NCBI GenBank assembly: GCA_001510575.1
Contig: LNGK01000015.1
Coordinates: 62,001-126,000 of the forward strand
Length of the DNA stretch: 64,000 bases
Direction of reading: 5' to 3'
From: Knoxdaviesia capensis
Lineage: Eukaryota; Ascomycota; Sordariomycetes; Microascales; Gondwanamycetaceae
Under the pieces are notes generated by a model, which did no database searches, had not been told where the DNA came from, and saw only the letters and a program-made list of their open reading frames with translations. Below, piece by piece: positions 22,547 through 34,660 of the stretch; the stretch's first letter is position 1, and the number at the start of each line of letters is the position of its first letter. Made by a program: the position numbers and the translations under genes.

Positions 22547-24198
22547 AATCTGGGGAAAGCGTGCAAATGCAACCCACACCAAGTCCAGTCACACAATCCA
22601 CTCATGGAGGATTAACTGCGCTCGATAAACGATAGGCCGACGCGTCTCACGAGATCCACAGGAACTGCAACCTCCACTGTCGCTTCATCCATCTCACAAG
22701 ATCAGACCTGTTGCATAGGTGGTGTGCATGTTGCACATGGTGAGTTTGTAATTGGAGCCGAAAAGGAATGATACCTTGTACTCTTTTGCCATCTTCAGGC
22801 GAGTTTCACCGACTGCTCTAGTGATAAGATATCTTGTTCTCAAGATACAACTTCAATTCTTGCCTCTGCTCGACTCCCAGCAGAGAGCAATAACTGGCGC
22901 AATCCAATTTTTGCGATCGAATTCAACGAATCGATCGAGGCTCACGTGCAAAATGCGCACCAAAGAGCGGTAGGCGACCGGAAAATTTACCACCGGTCGG
23001 GCACGGACTATGTCCGATTGAGGAATGGCGCCGGCAGTGGATCTCTAACCATTTTCAATTTCGGCATAGACTGGTACACCTATCGTGGCCGGGAAAAAAT
23101 TGAGACTTACAACATCCGGCCAGATCTTCGACGAGAGCATGAACGCTGAACACTTCTCGATTACCGACTGCCCGTTACTACGATCTCCGTGTATGGCATC
23201 TTCGTGGGATACTCGTCCGGAAGAAGATGCCGAATATCCACAGGAAGCCTTGAACGCACAGTGTTCTCCTAGTGACTGGGCCCACAACCACTCAGGAGGG
23301 CTCCATCCGGTTATTTACGATTTTTCGTTTGTGCGAGCAGCATCGTCACGGCGGGGCTTCCTGGTCAACATACGGTGGCCTCGCTTGGGGGGGAAAAGGG
23401 GGGAAGAGCTTCCCCCTCAAGTGATGCTCTTATAGAAATCAGAGACACAGATCAGAATTGAGTAAATTAAGGCGACTAAGAGTTGAAAAAAGTCTATATT
23501 AATTGGTCTGAATTTACGGAAAGGATCTAGCTAAGAACTCGTCCCTGACTAGCGGTTTTGTGGAAGCGGGATTCGAAGTCATTTCGCCATCAACTCGGGT
23601 TGGAAAAAGATTTTCTCTCGTCTCTTCGCGGGACTTTGGTAGGGACAGCCCATATACTACAGTGAGATCTCCAATTACCGTCACATAACTAAAAAAAAAG
23701 AAAAAAAAAAAGAAAAAAAAAAGAACACCCCCCCCCCCCCCCCACCCCGCACATGCACATGCACAGATTTACTGTAACCTGACCTGTATCGCTTACGATA
23801 TCTTAGCTCGGCTCATATATCTGTACACTTACCGAAGTTCTGAAGTCGGATCCGGCTTGCCCAGCGCCTTTACACTTTCCTGGTTCCTCCCGGCCCTGCT
23901 TATCTTAACGCGGAGCCGCCCCTATCAGACGCTTCTAGTGAAATACTTTCTTCCTCGACGTCCACGCTTTCTTCCTTCCTTGTTCTCCTTGACTTCTCCT
24001 TTTCTCATCCCAACGTATATCTGTCGGTATTTTTGAGTCGGATTTCCCATCGATCATAAACGTTGATATCCCTATAGAGTATTGTGTACTGTTGCAGCCC
24101 TTATCACCAGTTCTTTCCCCCCAAAAATTGTTTTCCTCACGTTGTACAAACCCCACGATCTATACTCAGACTACGACAAGGCAATAGAGCACGCGACC
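22547..24198. other. intergenic, promoter side of the sugar transporter
   Basis: No gene is recognised. The open frames at 22752-23435 have no known motif. The part near 23700-24198 is pyrimidine-rich and probably carries the promoter and leader of the rightward sugar transporter. Confidence 0.45.
23691..23743. repeat. poly(A)-rich tract followed by poly(C)
   Basis: An A-rich stretch broken by single G residues (23691-23725) is followed almost at once by a run of 16 C (23728-23743). It lies about 450 bp upstream of the sugar transporter start codon. Homopolymers of this length are prone to length change and to sequencing error. Confidence 0.85.
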
Positions 24199-26250
24199 AT
24201 GGCAATTGACCCAATCCGTGCCGAGCCGGCGTCCCCGCCGGCGGCCGACCATGGAATTGAAATGAAGAGACTTCCGGCTACCGTCGAAGACGACCCCGAT
24301 ATCAAGCCCGGCACAGTGGAGAGCTTCATCCAGTCGGCACGATCAGCCAGCGAGAAGGAGCAGAAGATGACATTAGTACAGGGAATCAGGCTGTACCCGC
24401 GGGCGATTTTCTGGAGCATGCTGATTTCCTTCTGCATTGTCATGGAGGGCTACGACATCTGCCTGATCAACAACTTCTACGCCTTCGACCAGTTCAACCG
24501 CAAGTTCGGCGAGCAGCTGCCCGACGGCAAGTGGGAGGTGCCGGCGCGCTGGCAGGCCGGCCTCAGCAACGGCGCCAACGTCGGCGAGTTCATCGGCCTG
24601 CTCATCAACGGCTGGGCGTCGGAGCGCTTTGGCTACCGCTACACTGTCATCACGTGTCTGGCGCTTGTCGCCGCCTTCACGACCATTTTCTTCACCGCGC
24701 AGAACGTGCAGTCGCTGCTTGCCGCCGAGATCCTGTGCGGCATCCCGTGGGGCGTGTTCCAGACGCTGACCATCACCTATGCGTCCGAGGTGTGCCCGGT
24801 GCCGATGCGCGGGTACCTGACCACGTTCATCAACTTCTGCTGGGGTCTGGGCCAGTTTATCGGCATTGGCGTGATCATGGCGATGCTGGACCGCCAGGAC
24901 GAATGGGCCTACCGCATTCCGTACGGCCTGCAGTGGATGTGGCCGCTGCCGCTGGCCATCGGCATCTGGTTTGCGCCCGAGTCGCCGTGGTGGCTCGTGC
25001 GCCGCGGCCGCCTGGAGGATGCGAAGAAGTCGCTGCTGCGGCTGACGGGCCGCACGGGCCAGACCACCAAGCCGGAAGTGTTCGACGCCGACGAGACGGT
25101 GGCGATGATGGTGCACACGTCGGCGCTGGAGGAGAAGTCGACGCAGGGGGCCAGCTACTGGGACTGCTTCAAGGGCACCGACCTCCGCCGCACGGAGATT
25201 GTGTGCATGGTGTGGGCCATCCAGAATCTCAGCGGCAACTCGTTCTCGAACTACTCGACGTACTTCCTGAAGCAGGCCGGACTCAGCGACCGCAGCGCGT
25301 ACAGTTTCGCCCTGGGCCAGTACGGCATCAACATGGCCGGTGTGTTTGGCGCCTGGTTCCTCATGACGCTGGGCGCTGGACGGCGGACACTGTACCTTTA
25401 TGGACTGTGCGGTCTGTTTTTCATGCTGTTGATTCTGGGCTTCTTGGGACTGGTGCCGGATGAGCACAAAGACGCTGGCTCTATTGCCACCGGAAGCATC
25501 ATGCTCTGCTGGGCCCTCACTTACCAGCTCACCGTCGGCACTGTGTGCTACTCGTTGGTTTCTGAGATTTCAACGCGGAGACTTCAAATCAAGACTGTGG
25601 TGCTCGGACGGGCGCTTTAGTAAGTCTAAGACCACTCTGCCAGTTTAATTTCGACCCATGGTATCTAACCTCCGTCACTACCTCACCTCCTTTCTAGTAT
25701 TATTGTCGGAATCATCTGCAGTGTCTTGACACCGTACATGATCAACCCCGGTGCATGGAACTGGAGCAATTTCGCAGGCTTCTTCTGGGTAAGTGACTTG
25801 CGTCGTCCTTGTGTAGTTACCTCATTTAGAGATTCTGCCACAACCCTGGCCATTATCCGTGGTAGTTCACGGCCTGTGTTGAAGTCATTAAACTTTCACC
25901 ACGATCACCACCTTTATATTGATTCTTGGTGCACTGACCATCCTTTCCCTCGCTTGTGACCCTTGTAGGCCGGTATCTGCTTCTGCTGCATTATCTACAC
26001 GTTCTTTCGGGTGCCCGAGCCGCAGGGCCGCACGTTTGGCGAAATCGACGTGCTCTTTAAGCAGGGAGTGCCCGCACGCAAGTTCGGCTCGACTAAGGTC
26101 GACGTGTTTGAGGAGAACGTTGAACACATGGCCGTCGTCGACAAGTACAACTCGCATATGGGAGGAGTTAGGCGCCGCCGCGTCGAGGGGCTGCAGGGCG
26201 ACGACGACGAGTTGGTAGCTTTGGATCGCAAGCGGGCGGATGGACAATGA
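24199..26250 (+). CDS. MFS sugar transporter, alpha-glucoside permease type
   Basis: Predicted plasma-membrane proton symporter of the sugar-porter family, closest in style to fungal maltose/alpha-glucoside permeases. Three exons fit: 24199-25619, 25698-25788 and 25969-26250, giving 597 residues (the usual length is about 500-600). The ATG at 24199 (MAIDPIRAEP) follows in-frame upstream codons but has the best context. A cytosolic N-terminus of about 60 residues is followed by LYPRAIFWSMLISFCIVMEGYD in helix 1. Family signatures follow: NGWASERFGYR in the loop 2/3 position, the sugar-porter PESPWWLVRRGR motif after helix 6, and PEPQGRTFGEIDVLF after helix 12. The last exon ends in a basic cytosolic tail. 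The exact sugar cannot be told. Long antisense open frames across exon 1 are products of codon bias. Confidence 0.9.
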
Positions 26251-29200
26251 GAGGGTGAAACTGGCCAGGGAAGAGGAGATGAAGGCTTCCGGGCTGCCAA
26301 GAGGGGAAACGAGAGAGAGAGGGGGGAAACTGATATCAAAATATCAAATAGTTTCTCTGCACAATTTCGGAGAATATTCCCCTTGGTCTCGCACTTTAAT
26401 CTCTCGTCTCTCCCAGCTTCGACCCTCTCAGCGGCCTTCATGAGCTGCAGCAGCCTACAGCAACTCTATAAACAGGGACGGTATCGTCAACCCTGACACC
26501 CAAGACCCGCCAGCAATTGTGTTTTGGACTTCTTTAGACAGGGCTGCCCGGCCATTTGCGACGGCCCAACTCATCCATATCGCTCTTCCAGACCAAGGCC
26601 CGATGAGTTTTCATATCCAATGCCTTGTGCTCATGCCCCTTTCACTGAACAATTTTTTGATCACCAAGTTTCGATTCGTTTGTTTTGACCAATTCAGGGT
26701 TTTTTCTCAGTAAATAATCTTCAATCATGGTCCCGGGTCTGATGCTGGCGTTGACTAAGTTGAATCGGGAGTGCGTCAGAAGTTCTGGTGACATTCTTTT
26801 CAAAGCAGAGCGAGTATTTGACAGTTCAGTTTGAATATATATGGATATGACAATGTGAATTTCTGTGTGCGGGTGGTCTAGAACTACCTGATGAGTTGGT
26901 GCCACTCGACGTTCAGATTGAGAGGTCAACCTATGTGCAACGAGGGCTGTGTTGAAGGTGATCCGTTTAGGGCGTTTCGAGGTATGGCACACTAAACGTG
27001 AAGTGAAGCAATGATAACACAGAGAGGCCTAAGACTCCCACGCAAAAATTGCGGTGGGACATAGAGCAAGGAGCCCCTGAAATTTCAACACTGGCGAAGT
27101 CTAGCTAAGCCGGAAAAGGCACAAACGGCGAGGGAGAAGAAGAAGGTGAGCAGGCGACAAAATATTAAGGCTGGCTTTTTGGGTTGAACGGCTGGCACAA
27201 GCTGACAAGCGATTGCCAAGAGCTGGCAACTCTTCGTTGCGAAGGAAAAAGGAAGAAAGAACTTCCTCGTACGAATACCTGCTGTGCGTACAATGATGAC
27301 GTTCCGATTCGCGAGAGAGGGGAGCGGGCCATGGCTTTTCTGAAACCTGCGCGCGTCCCTTTTGATATTCGGGACCCCCCAATTGAGTGGATCGGATATC
27401 GGCCGTGTGAGATTGTGAGTGGGCGAATAAGCAAACCGGGCTTGGGATTTCTTTATTTTCGGCGTGCAGTCGTGATGGAGGTGGGGGGAGGGGGGGAATA
27501 ATTTGATATACCAACTAAGTCTGCATGGCATTGGATTGATGCATAAAAGTTGCTATCCGAACTGTACGACGAGATATGCATGTGTATCCGAACTTTCTTT
27601 TTCGTCTGGTGCTTCTCGCTATCCAGACCTTCGCAAGACATTAACATACGGCAAGCGCATGAATTCGTGGGGCTTGGGGCAGAAGGAAAAAGAGAGGCAG
27701 AAAAAGGAGAGCATGGCAGTCGCCATCCAGTAATGTGTCTCACATGCCCCCTTGCATGAAAACTGTGAAGATGCGCCTTACCAGAAATGGAAACACGCGA
27801 AAAGCTTTTTTGGGGTTCTTTCCCTCTTTTCTCTCTGTTGCTGTTGCTGTTAGCAATTAACAGATGATCCTCTGAGCAGATATGATGGGCAAGGGGACAA
27901 GAAAGAGGAGATATGGTTTGCAGGGGCCTGTTACATCTTGGACTGGTATTCAGGTGGGGCACCCTAGCGGACTAGTCAGGAACAACGCAACCTACGATTG
28001 CCTTCCCCAAGTGTTGACGATAAGGTGATGAGCTAAGGTTCTCTTGGATGGCAGCTTCCATGAATTTTCTTTTGGTCGTGCGCTGTCTACTGGCGAAGAG
28101 GGTCGCACTTTCCTTGGGTCCCCTCGCTCAGTGGAAGCACTGGAAGGCACGCGCACGCACACTAGCAGGATTGTGCGTAACGCCAAGTCAGATTGAGAGT
28201 CGTACTTTGTGGTTAATAGCCCGTGAATTCTATTGCCTTAGCTTAGTGGCATTCGAACTGTCGTTACCATGGACGTTCTGGATGTGAGGATTGCATGTAA
28301 GCTTAGGTAAGGGCCTTCCTACCAAGTCGGGAGATGTGACACCTGTGACTCCCACAAGAAGGGGAAGAGCGACTAGTGACGACACGATCCACCTTGCATC
28401 AACGTACCTTCCCTCCAATGCAATGCACCTTCCGGGCTGTGAGATGTCGATCTGTGACTAAAGAAAGGCGCCATGATTATGCTTCAAATGCCGCCGCCCA
28501 CAGGGAAGGAAGGGCCGGCCTGACATTGTTTGCAGTTTTGGTGATTAGCTACAGCGCCAGGAAACGCAGGCAGCAGATCAATGGATTCCCGCAGAAGTGA
28601 GCAAGTATGTCAACCAAGGGAAGGAAGTTGCATGGACAGGGCTTGGGAACCCTATCTGGTGCCGTTTAGCAGCATTTCACTCCTGGCTGACAGAAGGAAA
28701 AAAAAGAGGCCAAAATTTCCCGTCGATCACTTGTTTGAGCCTTCGTTGATATGCCCCGACACTTGCGGCCTGCACGCCTCAACCATACCCGGAAATCTTA
28801 TTTTGGTCGCAGCATAGCATTGGACTGGACTCGACCTTTTCATAACATGGCTGTTATCGCAGCAGCACAGCCTCGTCTGCTTGAGATCCGGGAGCAAGCG
28901 ACGTTCGGTTTTCTCCTGGCGGCGGGGTTGAGACATCGGGGTGGGCGACGCAAAGCAGAGTTCAGGGTAACCACAACAGAAGTCATGATGGAACCTCCCG
29001 ATGATTTGGGTCAGACGTCCCGCAGGTTGAGCTGACACTGGCTTACTCTCTCTGGCCAACTGAGATGGCCACCTCGCTGCTTAGGGTTCTCTTCTCGGTA
29101 ACCCAAGCATCTGAGGTGGTATTCTGATATTAAGATGTAAGTTACTTGCAAACTTCCTGTATGTCACACTAACAAACGCCCTCAATTCGCCTGACTGCAT

Positions 29201-30187
29201 CTTAACAGACAGCATATTTGCACCTGATTCCCACCACACCACACCTCCTATGCGACGGAGGAAATGCACTCTCATTGGCCAAAGGCTACACCACTCAACT
29301 TCACCACGGAGCCACCCATACCAACACAATGAAGATCAACCCACTTTTGCTGGTCTGTCCTGGCCCTGGACATCTTGACACAGGGGCCGAGCGAAACACT
29401 GCGTGGCGCGTGGGTTAAGGATCACCCAACAACGCTTTTGTCTTGTCCACAAGGACCAGAACTCCATTCCCGGGATAACTGCGCACATCACTGATGCGGA
29501 TATGCGCATGGGTAGGAGACGATATGGAGAGAAGAGCAGGCTAGTAAGCTGTTTTCAGGCCCGCGGACACTGTGATTGCTGTCGGATGGACTCGGGGCTC
29601 TCAACCAAGCCTCACCCCGGGCTCAAAACACACCGCACGCCCCTGGAATATTGGTGTCGTTTGGACTTTTCACTATCACCCTTCGCACTCAACATCGGCA
29701 CAAAAGCCTCCTCGTCCTGACGTGGTCCAGTACGTCCATACACTGCTACTGTACAGTACAGTGTTGAGCCTCCTAACGACACATGCATGTCTCCCTATTA
29801 CTCCCCTCGAAGCAATACCTCACGGGGTTGTCTGGTTTCCAACCACGGACGACAGACCGCGGAACGCCCAACGACTAATCTGCACGCCCCCGTCTTAAGT
29901 GGCCCCATGAACTTCATGCCCTCGGTCTGTCTGTCGTCGTTGCTTAATGGACGAGATCTTGGTACAAGGGGGGTGTGCAGTTCAACCATCTCGACCACCC
30001 CCGTTAGGAGAGAGCCTCTGGTCCCGTCTCCAACTTGGCTGGCTTTCTGGCAAACGGTTGCTGCCATACCCATACCGGGGGAGGTGAAGCTTGGCAACCC
30101 AGTACCGACCATGTCTGCCCCTGGCAATGCCCTTCATCAACGAGATTCGAGTTGTCCTGGTCGGCTCTGCTGGCTCTGCTCGCTGTC
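26251..30187. other. gene-free stretch
   Basis: Nearly 4 kb without a recognisable gene. Open frames near 27085-27531, 27453-27962 and 28727-29059 (all minus) overlap one another in several frames and show no conserved motif. A purine-rich tract (GTGGGGGGAGGGGGGG) is at about 27481-27496, and a telobox-like TAGGGTT lies at 29082-29088. A gene with no known relatives cannot be excluded. Confidence 0.4.
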
Positions 30188-30702
30188 CATATAAACCGGC
30201 GTGAGCCCCGACTCCATCCAGACGAAGCCGGCTCCCCTCTCTTTTCCCTTTCTCCCTCACCTTCTTCCACACTTTTTGGGGGCCTGTATTCTTTCGTCCA
30301 TTCTCTTCTTTTTTCTTCGTTTCTTGTTCATTCCTTCAACCACTCCGAGTAGTGCTTCCATTCTTTTGTTGCCCAGCGCAATCTTTTATTCAAACAATTT
30401 TTTTGATTTTTTTCTTCTTGATCTACGATCATTTCATTCCTTCCTCACCTCTTCTGCAATTCTGTAGCTTCAAACTTACACCGATACTTGAAATCTTCTT
30501 CATATCAATTCCATCTACTCAATTGCTTTTCGCTTACCCCAAGGACGAAAGAACCGACTACATTCTCTTACTCATCCCAATTAGACGCTGTTAGAAGACA
30601 ATCCACACTTACACCAATACCCGCGGATTTTCCTCAATACCATACACTTCCCAACTTTCCTTTTCCTATCTTGACTTTTCCATTTTCACTCTTGACGACA
30701 AA
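30188..30702 (+). promoter_or_regulatory. TATA-like element and CT-rich leader of the wall-protein gene
   Basis: A TATA-like CATATAAACC lies at 30188-30197, about 515 bp before the start codon. From about 30230 to 30700 the plus strand is strongly pyrimidine-rich (CTTTCTCCCTCACC and similar). Long CT-rich stretches just upstream of the coding region are typical of highly expressed genes in filamentous fungi. The transcription start is inferred, not seen. Confidence 0.5.
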
Positions 30703-32214
30703 ATGAAGTTCTCGGCCTCTTTTGTTCTCTTCGTGGCTGCTGCCAACGCTGCTGTCACCAACCACCGTGACCAGCTTGCTGCCCGCAACTTCGGTGGTGT
30801 GCGCCGGGGCAAGGGCTTCAACTTCCAGACCACCAACACCACCACCCTGGCCTCGACCTCCACCACCGAGACCGTGCTCGAGACCGCGGAGGTGTCTGTT
30901 ACTGACACCACCACTGTTGTTTCGTCCACGGATCTGGCCCTCGCCGCGAACTCTACTTCGGCCTCGGCTGAAGCCATCTCGGACACCGCTGAGTTCACGG
31001 ATGCCACCCCGTCTCCCATCTTCGTCACCCTCGACGATACCACCACCGAGTCGGCGACCGCCACTGAGTCTGCCACCGTTGAGGTTGGCACCATCAGCTC
31101 TCTGGTTTCTGCTCACCCTACCGGAGGCGCTGTGTTTGTGAACACCACCAACACTGCCGTCCTGTTTCCCAACACCACCGCTCCCGCCCAGGCCGAACTG
31201 ACCACACTCACCGTCATCACCACTCAGATTAGCACCATCACTTCGTGCGCTGAGACGGTCACGAACTGCCCTAGCCGTCCCGAGGAGCTGGCTACCATGC
31301 CCTCTTCTGAGCTGGCTTTTGTCATTGTCACCAACACCATTGTTCTGACTGAGACCGTGTGCCCGGTTACCGAGGCCACCAGCATCTCCAAGGCTATCAT
31401 CTCGTCTGCCATGTCTGGAGCCATCACTGGAACGACCATTTTCCACACTGCCACTCATCCTGCCGCCTCGCCCGTTCCTCACCCGGCTGCTCCTAGCCCC
31501 GCCGCCAGCCACCCGGCTGCCAGCCCGGCTACCCACCCCGCTGCCAGCTCCCCTGCGGCTGCTGCCCCTCACCCGGCCGCCAGCTCCCCTGCTGTTGTTG
31601 CTCCTCACCCGGAGGCCGAGGGTACTACCACCGTGCACTCTGCTTCCACCACCACCGTTGTTGTTACCATCCCCTTCCCGGGCGGTGGTGCTACTACCAT
31701 CACCATTTCCCACCCTGTGGTTCACTCCACTGCTATCGCTCAGCCTCCCACCAACGAGTGCGTCCTGCAGTGCCCTGCCGCCGGAACCGTCACTGTTACC
31801 TCGGTGTCTCTGGCTACCGTCACCATGCCCGCCGAGACTGTCTATGTCACCATGGGCGCCCCGGCCCCGGCTGTGACTGTTGAGGCTGCCAAGACCACCG
31901 TTGTTGTGCATCCTCCTAGCTCTACCAACACTGTGTCCCCTGTGATGCCTGAGGACGAAAGCGAGTATGAAATCGTCCCCACTCCCGAGGAGGAGATCTG
32001 CTCCATTGTGGGTACCCTCACTGCAACTCTGTCCGTTACCGAGACTCCTGCCGTCGCTACCCCCACCATTGGTGTGGCAGCCTCGACCGGTGCCGCTCTC
32101 GCTTCCACTGAGACTGCCGCTTCTGCCCAGGCCTCTGCCACCATGCCTTCGATCACTGAGACCAAGCACAAATTTGCTTACAAGTTCCGCGTGGACCAAC
32201 CCCCGCGCGTGTAA
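30703..32214 (+). CDS. secreted Ser/Thr/Ala/Pro-rich cell-wall protein
   Basis: Predicted extracellular or wall-bound glycoprotein of 503 residues in one exon. The start MKFSASFVLFVAAANAAV is a clear signal peptide, with cleavage likely after ANA near residue 17. The mature part is full of Thr and Ser (O-glycosylation substrate) and has several NTT-type N-glycosylation sites. The segment TSCAETVTNCPSRPEE ... VTNTIVLTETVCPVTEA is a Cys-containing module common in fungal wall proteins. It is followed by a tract of imperfect HPAAS/HPAA repeats at about residues 253-305, then further Cys-bearing segments (CVLQCPAAG, EEICSIVG). The C-terminus (KHKFAYKFRVDQPPRV) is basic and hydrophilic, so a GPI anchor is unlikely. 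The gene has a long CT-rich leader and very biased codons (GCC, ACC, GCT), which fits high expression. Confidence 0.8.
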   Translation: MKFSASFVLFVAAANAAVTNHRDQLAARNFGGVRRGKGFNFQTTNTTTLASTSTTETVLETAEVSVTDTTTVVSSTDLALAANSTSASAEAISDTAEFTDATPSPIFVTLDDTTTESATATESATVEVGTISSLVSAHPTGGAVFVNTTNTAVLFPNTTAPAQAELTTLTVITTQISTITSCAETVTNCPSRPEELATMPSSELAFVIVTNTIVLTETVCPVTEATSISKAIISSAMSGAITGTTIFHTATHPAASPVPHPAAPSPAASHPAASPATHPAASSPAAAAPHPAASSPAVVAPHPEAEGTTTVHSASTTTVVVTIPFPGGGATTITISHPVVHSTAIAQPPTNECVLQCPAAGTVTVTSVSLATVTMPAETVYVTMGAPAPAVTVEAAKTTVVVHPPSSTNTVSPVMPEDESEYEIVPTPEEEICSIVGTLTATLSVTETPAVATPTIGVAASTGAALASTETAASAQASATMPSITETKHKFAYKFRVDQPPRV

Positions 32215-32863
32215 GCATGTGTTAAGAGTAGGTGCTAGCTGTGCATGAATATACATATATGGAAGCGGAGTTTCTTGGTTATATCGTTTTGTGTTCTTTT
32301 GTTTTGTTTGCGCTTGTTCTGTCATACGAGAACAGACGACCAACTGGACCCGAACTTACAGAGTTGATGCTCGTTCGGCATGGTCTTTGTGTGGAAATGA
32401 TGGAGTTAAAGACATACGTGGACTTGTCCCGGATGACAATGTATCAGTCACAGTACTTTTCTTTTCAATGATGATAACTATGATCAGAAGTTACTTGGTA
32501 TGCCATTCGAGAACCGCCATATCATTGTGTAGAATCGTGCATGTAACTGTTGCAACTTGAGGGCCGTGTATTGGATATCTTAAAACCAATTCACAGACCA
32601 AAAAACCCCTTCGATCTGTAGGTACCTAGTAACGGGGTAGCTACTCTATCCAACCAATCCATTACGTCGTAAGCCCAAACCAGAAACACAACACAACCCG
32701 AAGCACAATGAAGGATGTGCTTCCTAAACGCCGAACCTCCCGCCCATATCCATACGGGGTTTCCAAGAACAAAACACGAGTAACCAATCGGGAGTATCCA
32801 AGCAAAACAAAACAATAAATAAAGCCACCCATTCAATTCCGCCCCCTCCATACGGCTCCAAGG
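32215..32863. other. intergenic between convergent genes
   Basis: The 3' sides of the rightward wall-protein gene and the leftward CENP-Q gene meet here. No coding region or RNA gene is seen. Both 3' untranslated regions are expected in this stretch. Confidence 0.6.
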
Positions 32864-34009
32864 TTACCCAAGGACGATTTTTTGGTACTGCTCAGCATCG
32901 AGACGTTGTTGTAGCGCGGCGCGGATCACTGCGCGTGTGTGGTTGATTTCGGGAAGGACTTGGTCCATTTGTTGGATGTTGCTGGAGATGCTGTCGGCAT
33001 GGTTTGATGCTTGTTGGAGGATTTCTGCAATTTCTGGGTTGGATTGGGAGATCTGGAGCGAGTGATCGGTTAGTAGCCGTTAAAACCGCGGAATTGTGTA
33101 TCAAGAAACCTGAGGGATACATACTTGAAGGAGACCGTCGTTTGTGGGGTCCATGTCGGTCTCGGCGGGCACAAACTCAACCCCGCGATGCGCGCTCGCG
33201 TCGGCACCCTCACTCGCTGATGCACCGGCGGGTTGGGGCACCAGCGGATGGGCGCGCCGCAGCTTCGTCCGCCACTCGCGCGCCTCCGCGCGCGCATTCT
33301 GCTCCAACCGCTTCGCCAGCTCGTAGTCGCGCGCCAGCGCCTCCTCGGCGCGCACGCGCTCGGCCTCCAGCACCTGCAGCGAGTGCAGCAGCGGATCGAG
33401 CTGGCGCTCCAGCGTCTGCACGGCGTCCGCAACGCGCTCAAAGTCCAGCTCGGTCTCGCGGCCCGCGTCGCCCGCGGCCGCCGCACCACCGCTGCGCCGC
33501 CGGCCGCGCGCCGGCCCCGCACTCGTGCCCCCTGTGGCGACCGCCACCGAGGCCGGCGGGAAGGGGAGCCCGCGGGCCAGCTTGCGGGCCAGGCGGCGCG
33601 AGACCACCGCGATGGCGGTGGCGGCCTGCTCGCGGCGCTTCACGTTCAACGAGAGCGTTTGCACGACGGGCCGCGAGGCGAGGTGCAGCATGGCTTGCAC
33701 GGTGGCGATGGATGCGGGCGCGAGGGGCTGCCAGCGGCTCTCGACGACGGCGCGCGGGACGTTGCGCGTTATCGGGGCGATGTTGCGGAAGAGGCGGGTG
33801 TGGGCTCGGGGCCGTGGGGGAGGGGGCGACCGTGGACGCGGAGCGGGAGCCGGGGCCGGGGCCGCTTCTGGTTCTGGTTCTGGTTCGGCGGTTGTGGTTG
33901 TGGTCGTGGGCTCGGCCGTGGAGCGCCGGCGACGTCGGCCTGTGGAGGGTCGCGTTTGGTCTGGGGGCGCCGATGGCCGGCCGGGCCGCGATCGAGGGGG
34001 TCGGGGCAT
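32864..34009 (-). CDS. CENP-Q/Fta7-like inner kinetochore protein
   Basis: Predicted subunit of the constitutive centromere-associated network (CENP-O/P/Q/U group; Fta7 in fission yeast, Okp1 in budding yeast). Two exons fit: 33125-34009 and 32864-33052, joined in phase 0 through a 72-bp intron, giving 357 residues. The first 80 residues are basic and Pro/Thr-rich (MPRPPRSRPGRPSAPP...), fitting a disordered DNA- or nucleosome-facing tail. The core has the helical WQPLAPASIATVQAML stretch, then VVQTLSLNVKRREQAA. A long coiled coil near residues 200-270 (DFERVADAVQTLERQLDPL...) and a C-terminal helix (IQQMDQVLPEINHTRAVI) follow, as expected for CENP-Q. Very high GC creates long open frames on the other strand. 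The assignment is by architecture and recalled motifs. Confidence 0.8.
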
Positions 34010-34660
34010 TGTGGCCGTGTATTTCCTGACCGAGTTCGCTTGAGATTGTATGAGTACCGCGGAAAACTGGCTGCAGAGAATTGAGAATCGCAGAGAGCTA
34101 AGAAATGCTGCTCCTTGGGATAAAAGGGTGATCAATACACAAGTTGTTTGCACTTCAAAATGCGCGACGGGAAGACGCGGCTAAGTGCATGTAAAACATG
34201 GAAGGAAACTTTAGGGTTGGGTCCTCAAACTCCTTCGGGTTAAGCTTTAATTCACGTGACATCCATTGATCCCTAGGCCCCACTGAACTTTTTTTTCCTG
34301 CTCGGATTGTTGCGCTGGGCAAAAAAGTTGGATCCTGAACATCGCGTTTCCCTGAACGAAGAGAAAAGCCCCAGTTAAATATTTTCTGCATTTGTTCTCT
34401 CGCTCAGATACCACGCTGGTGAGATTCAGATAACCTCTGTTGACATACATTTATACACACTATCTTAGAGTCCCTAATTGACCTATTCTTGTTTCCATCC
34501 GCTAACGAATACGACGCATTTAAAACTTCCTCCTAATCTTCGAGCCCGTCCTTCATGTGGTCCCCGACGCCAGCCCGAAGATAACCAACACCTCTCGGCG
34601 TCTTCCCGTGCGTTCTCCGGCCAGCAGTCTCCCGTTGCCGAGAACGATGCTGTCCAGCTC
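34010..34660. promoter_or_regulatory. divergent promoter region
   Basis: This 651-bp segment lies between the start codons of the CENP-Q-like gene (leftward) and the PPR gene (rightward). A TAGGGTT telobox-like motif is at 34212-34218. The part from about 34480 is open in the PPR frame but has no ATG before 34661, so it is probably the 5' leader. Confidence 0.55.

Noticed and set aside
24373..25467. Long antisense and alternate-frame open frames over the sugar transporter
   Set aside because: They are Arg/Ala/His-rich shadows created by GC-rich third codon positions of a well-supported gene.
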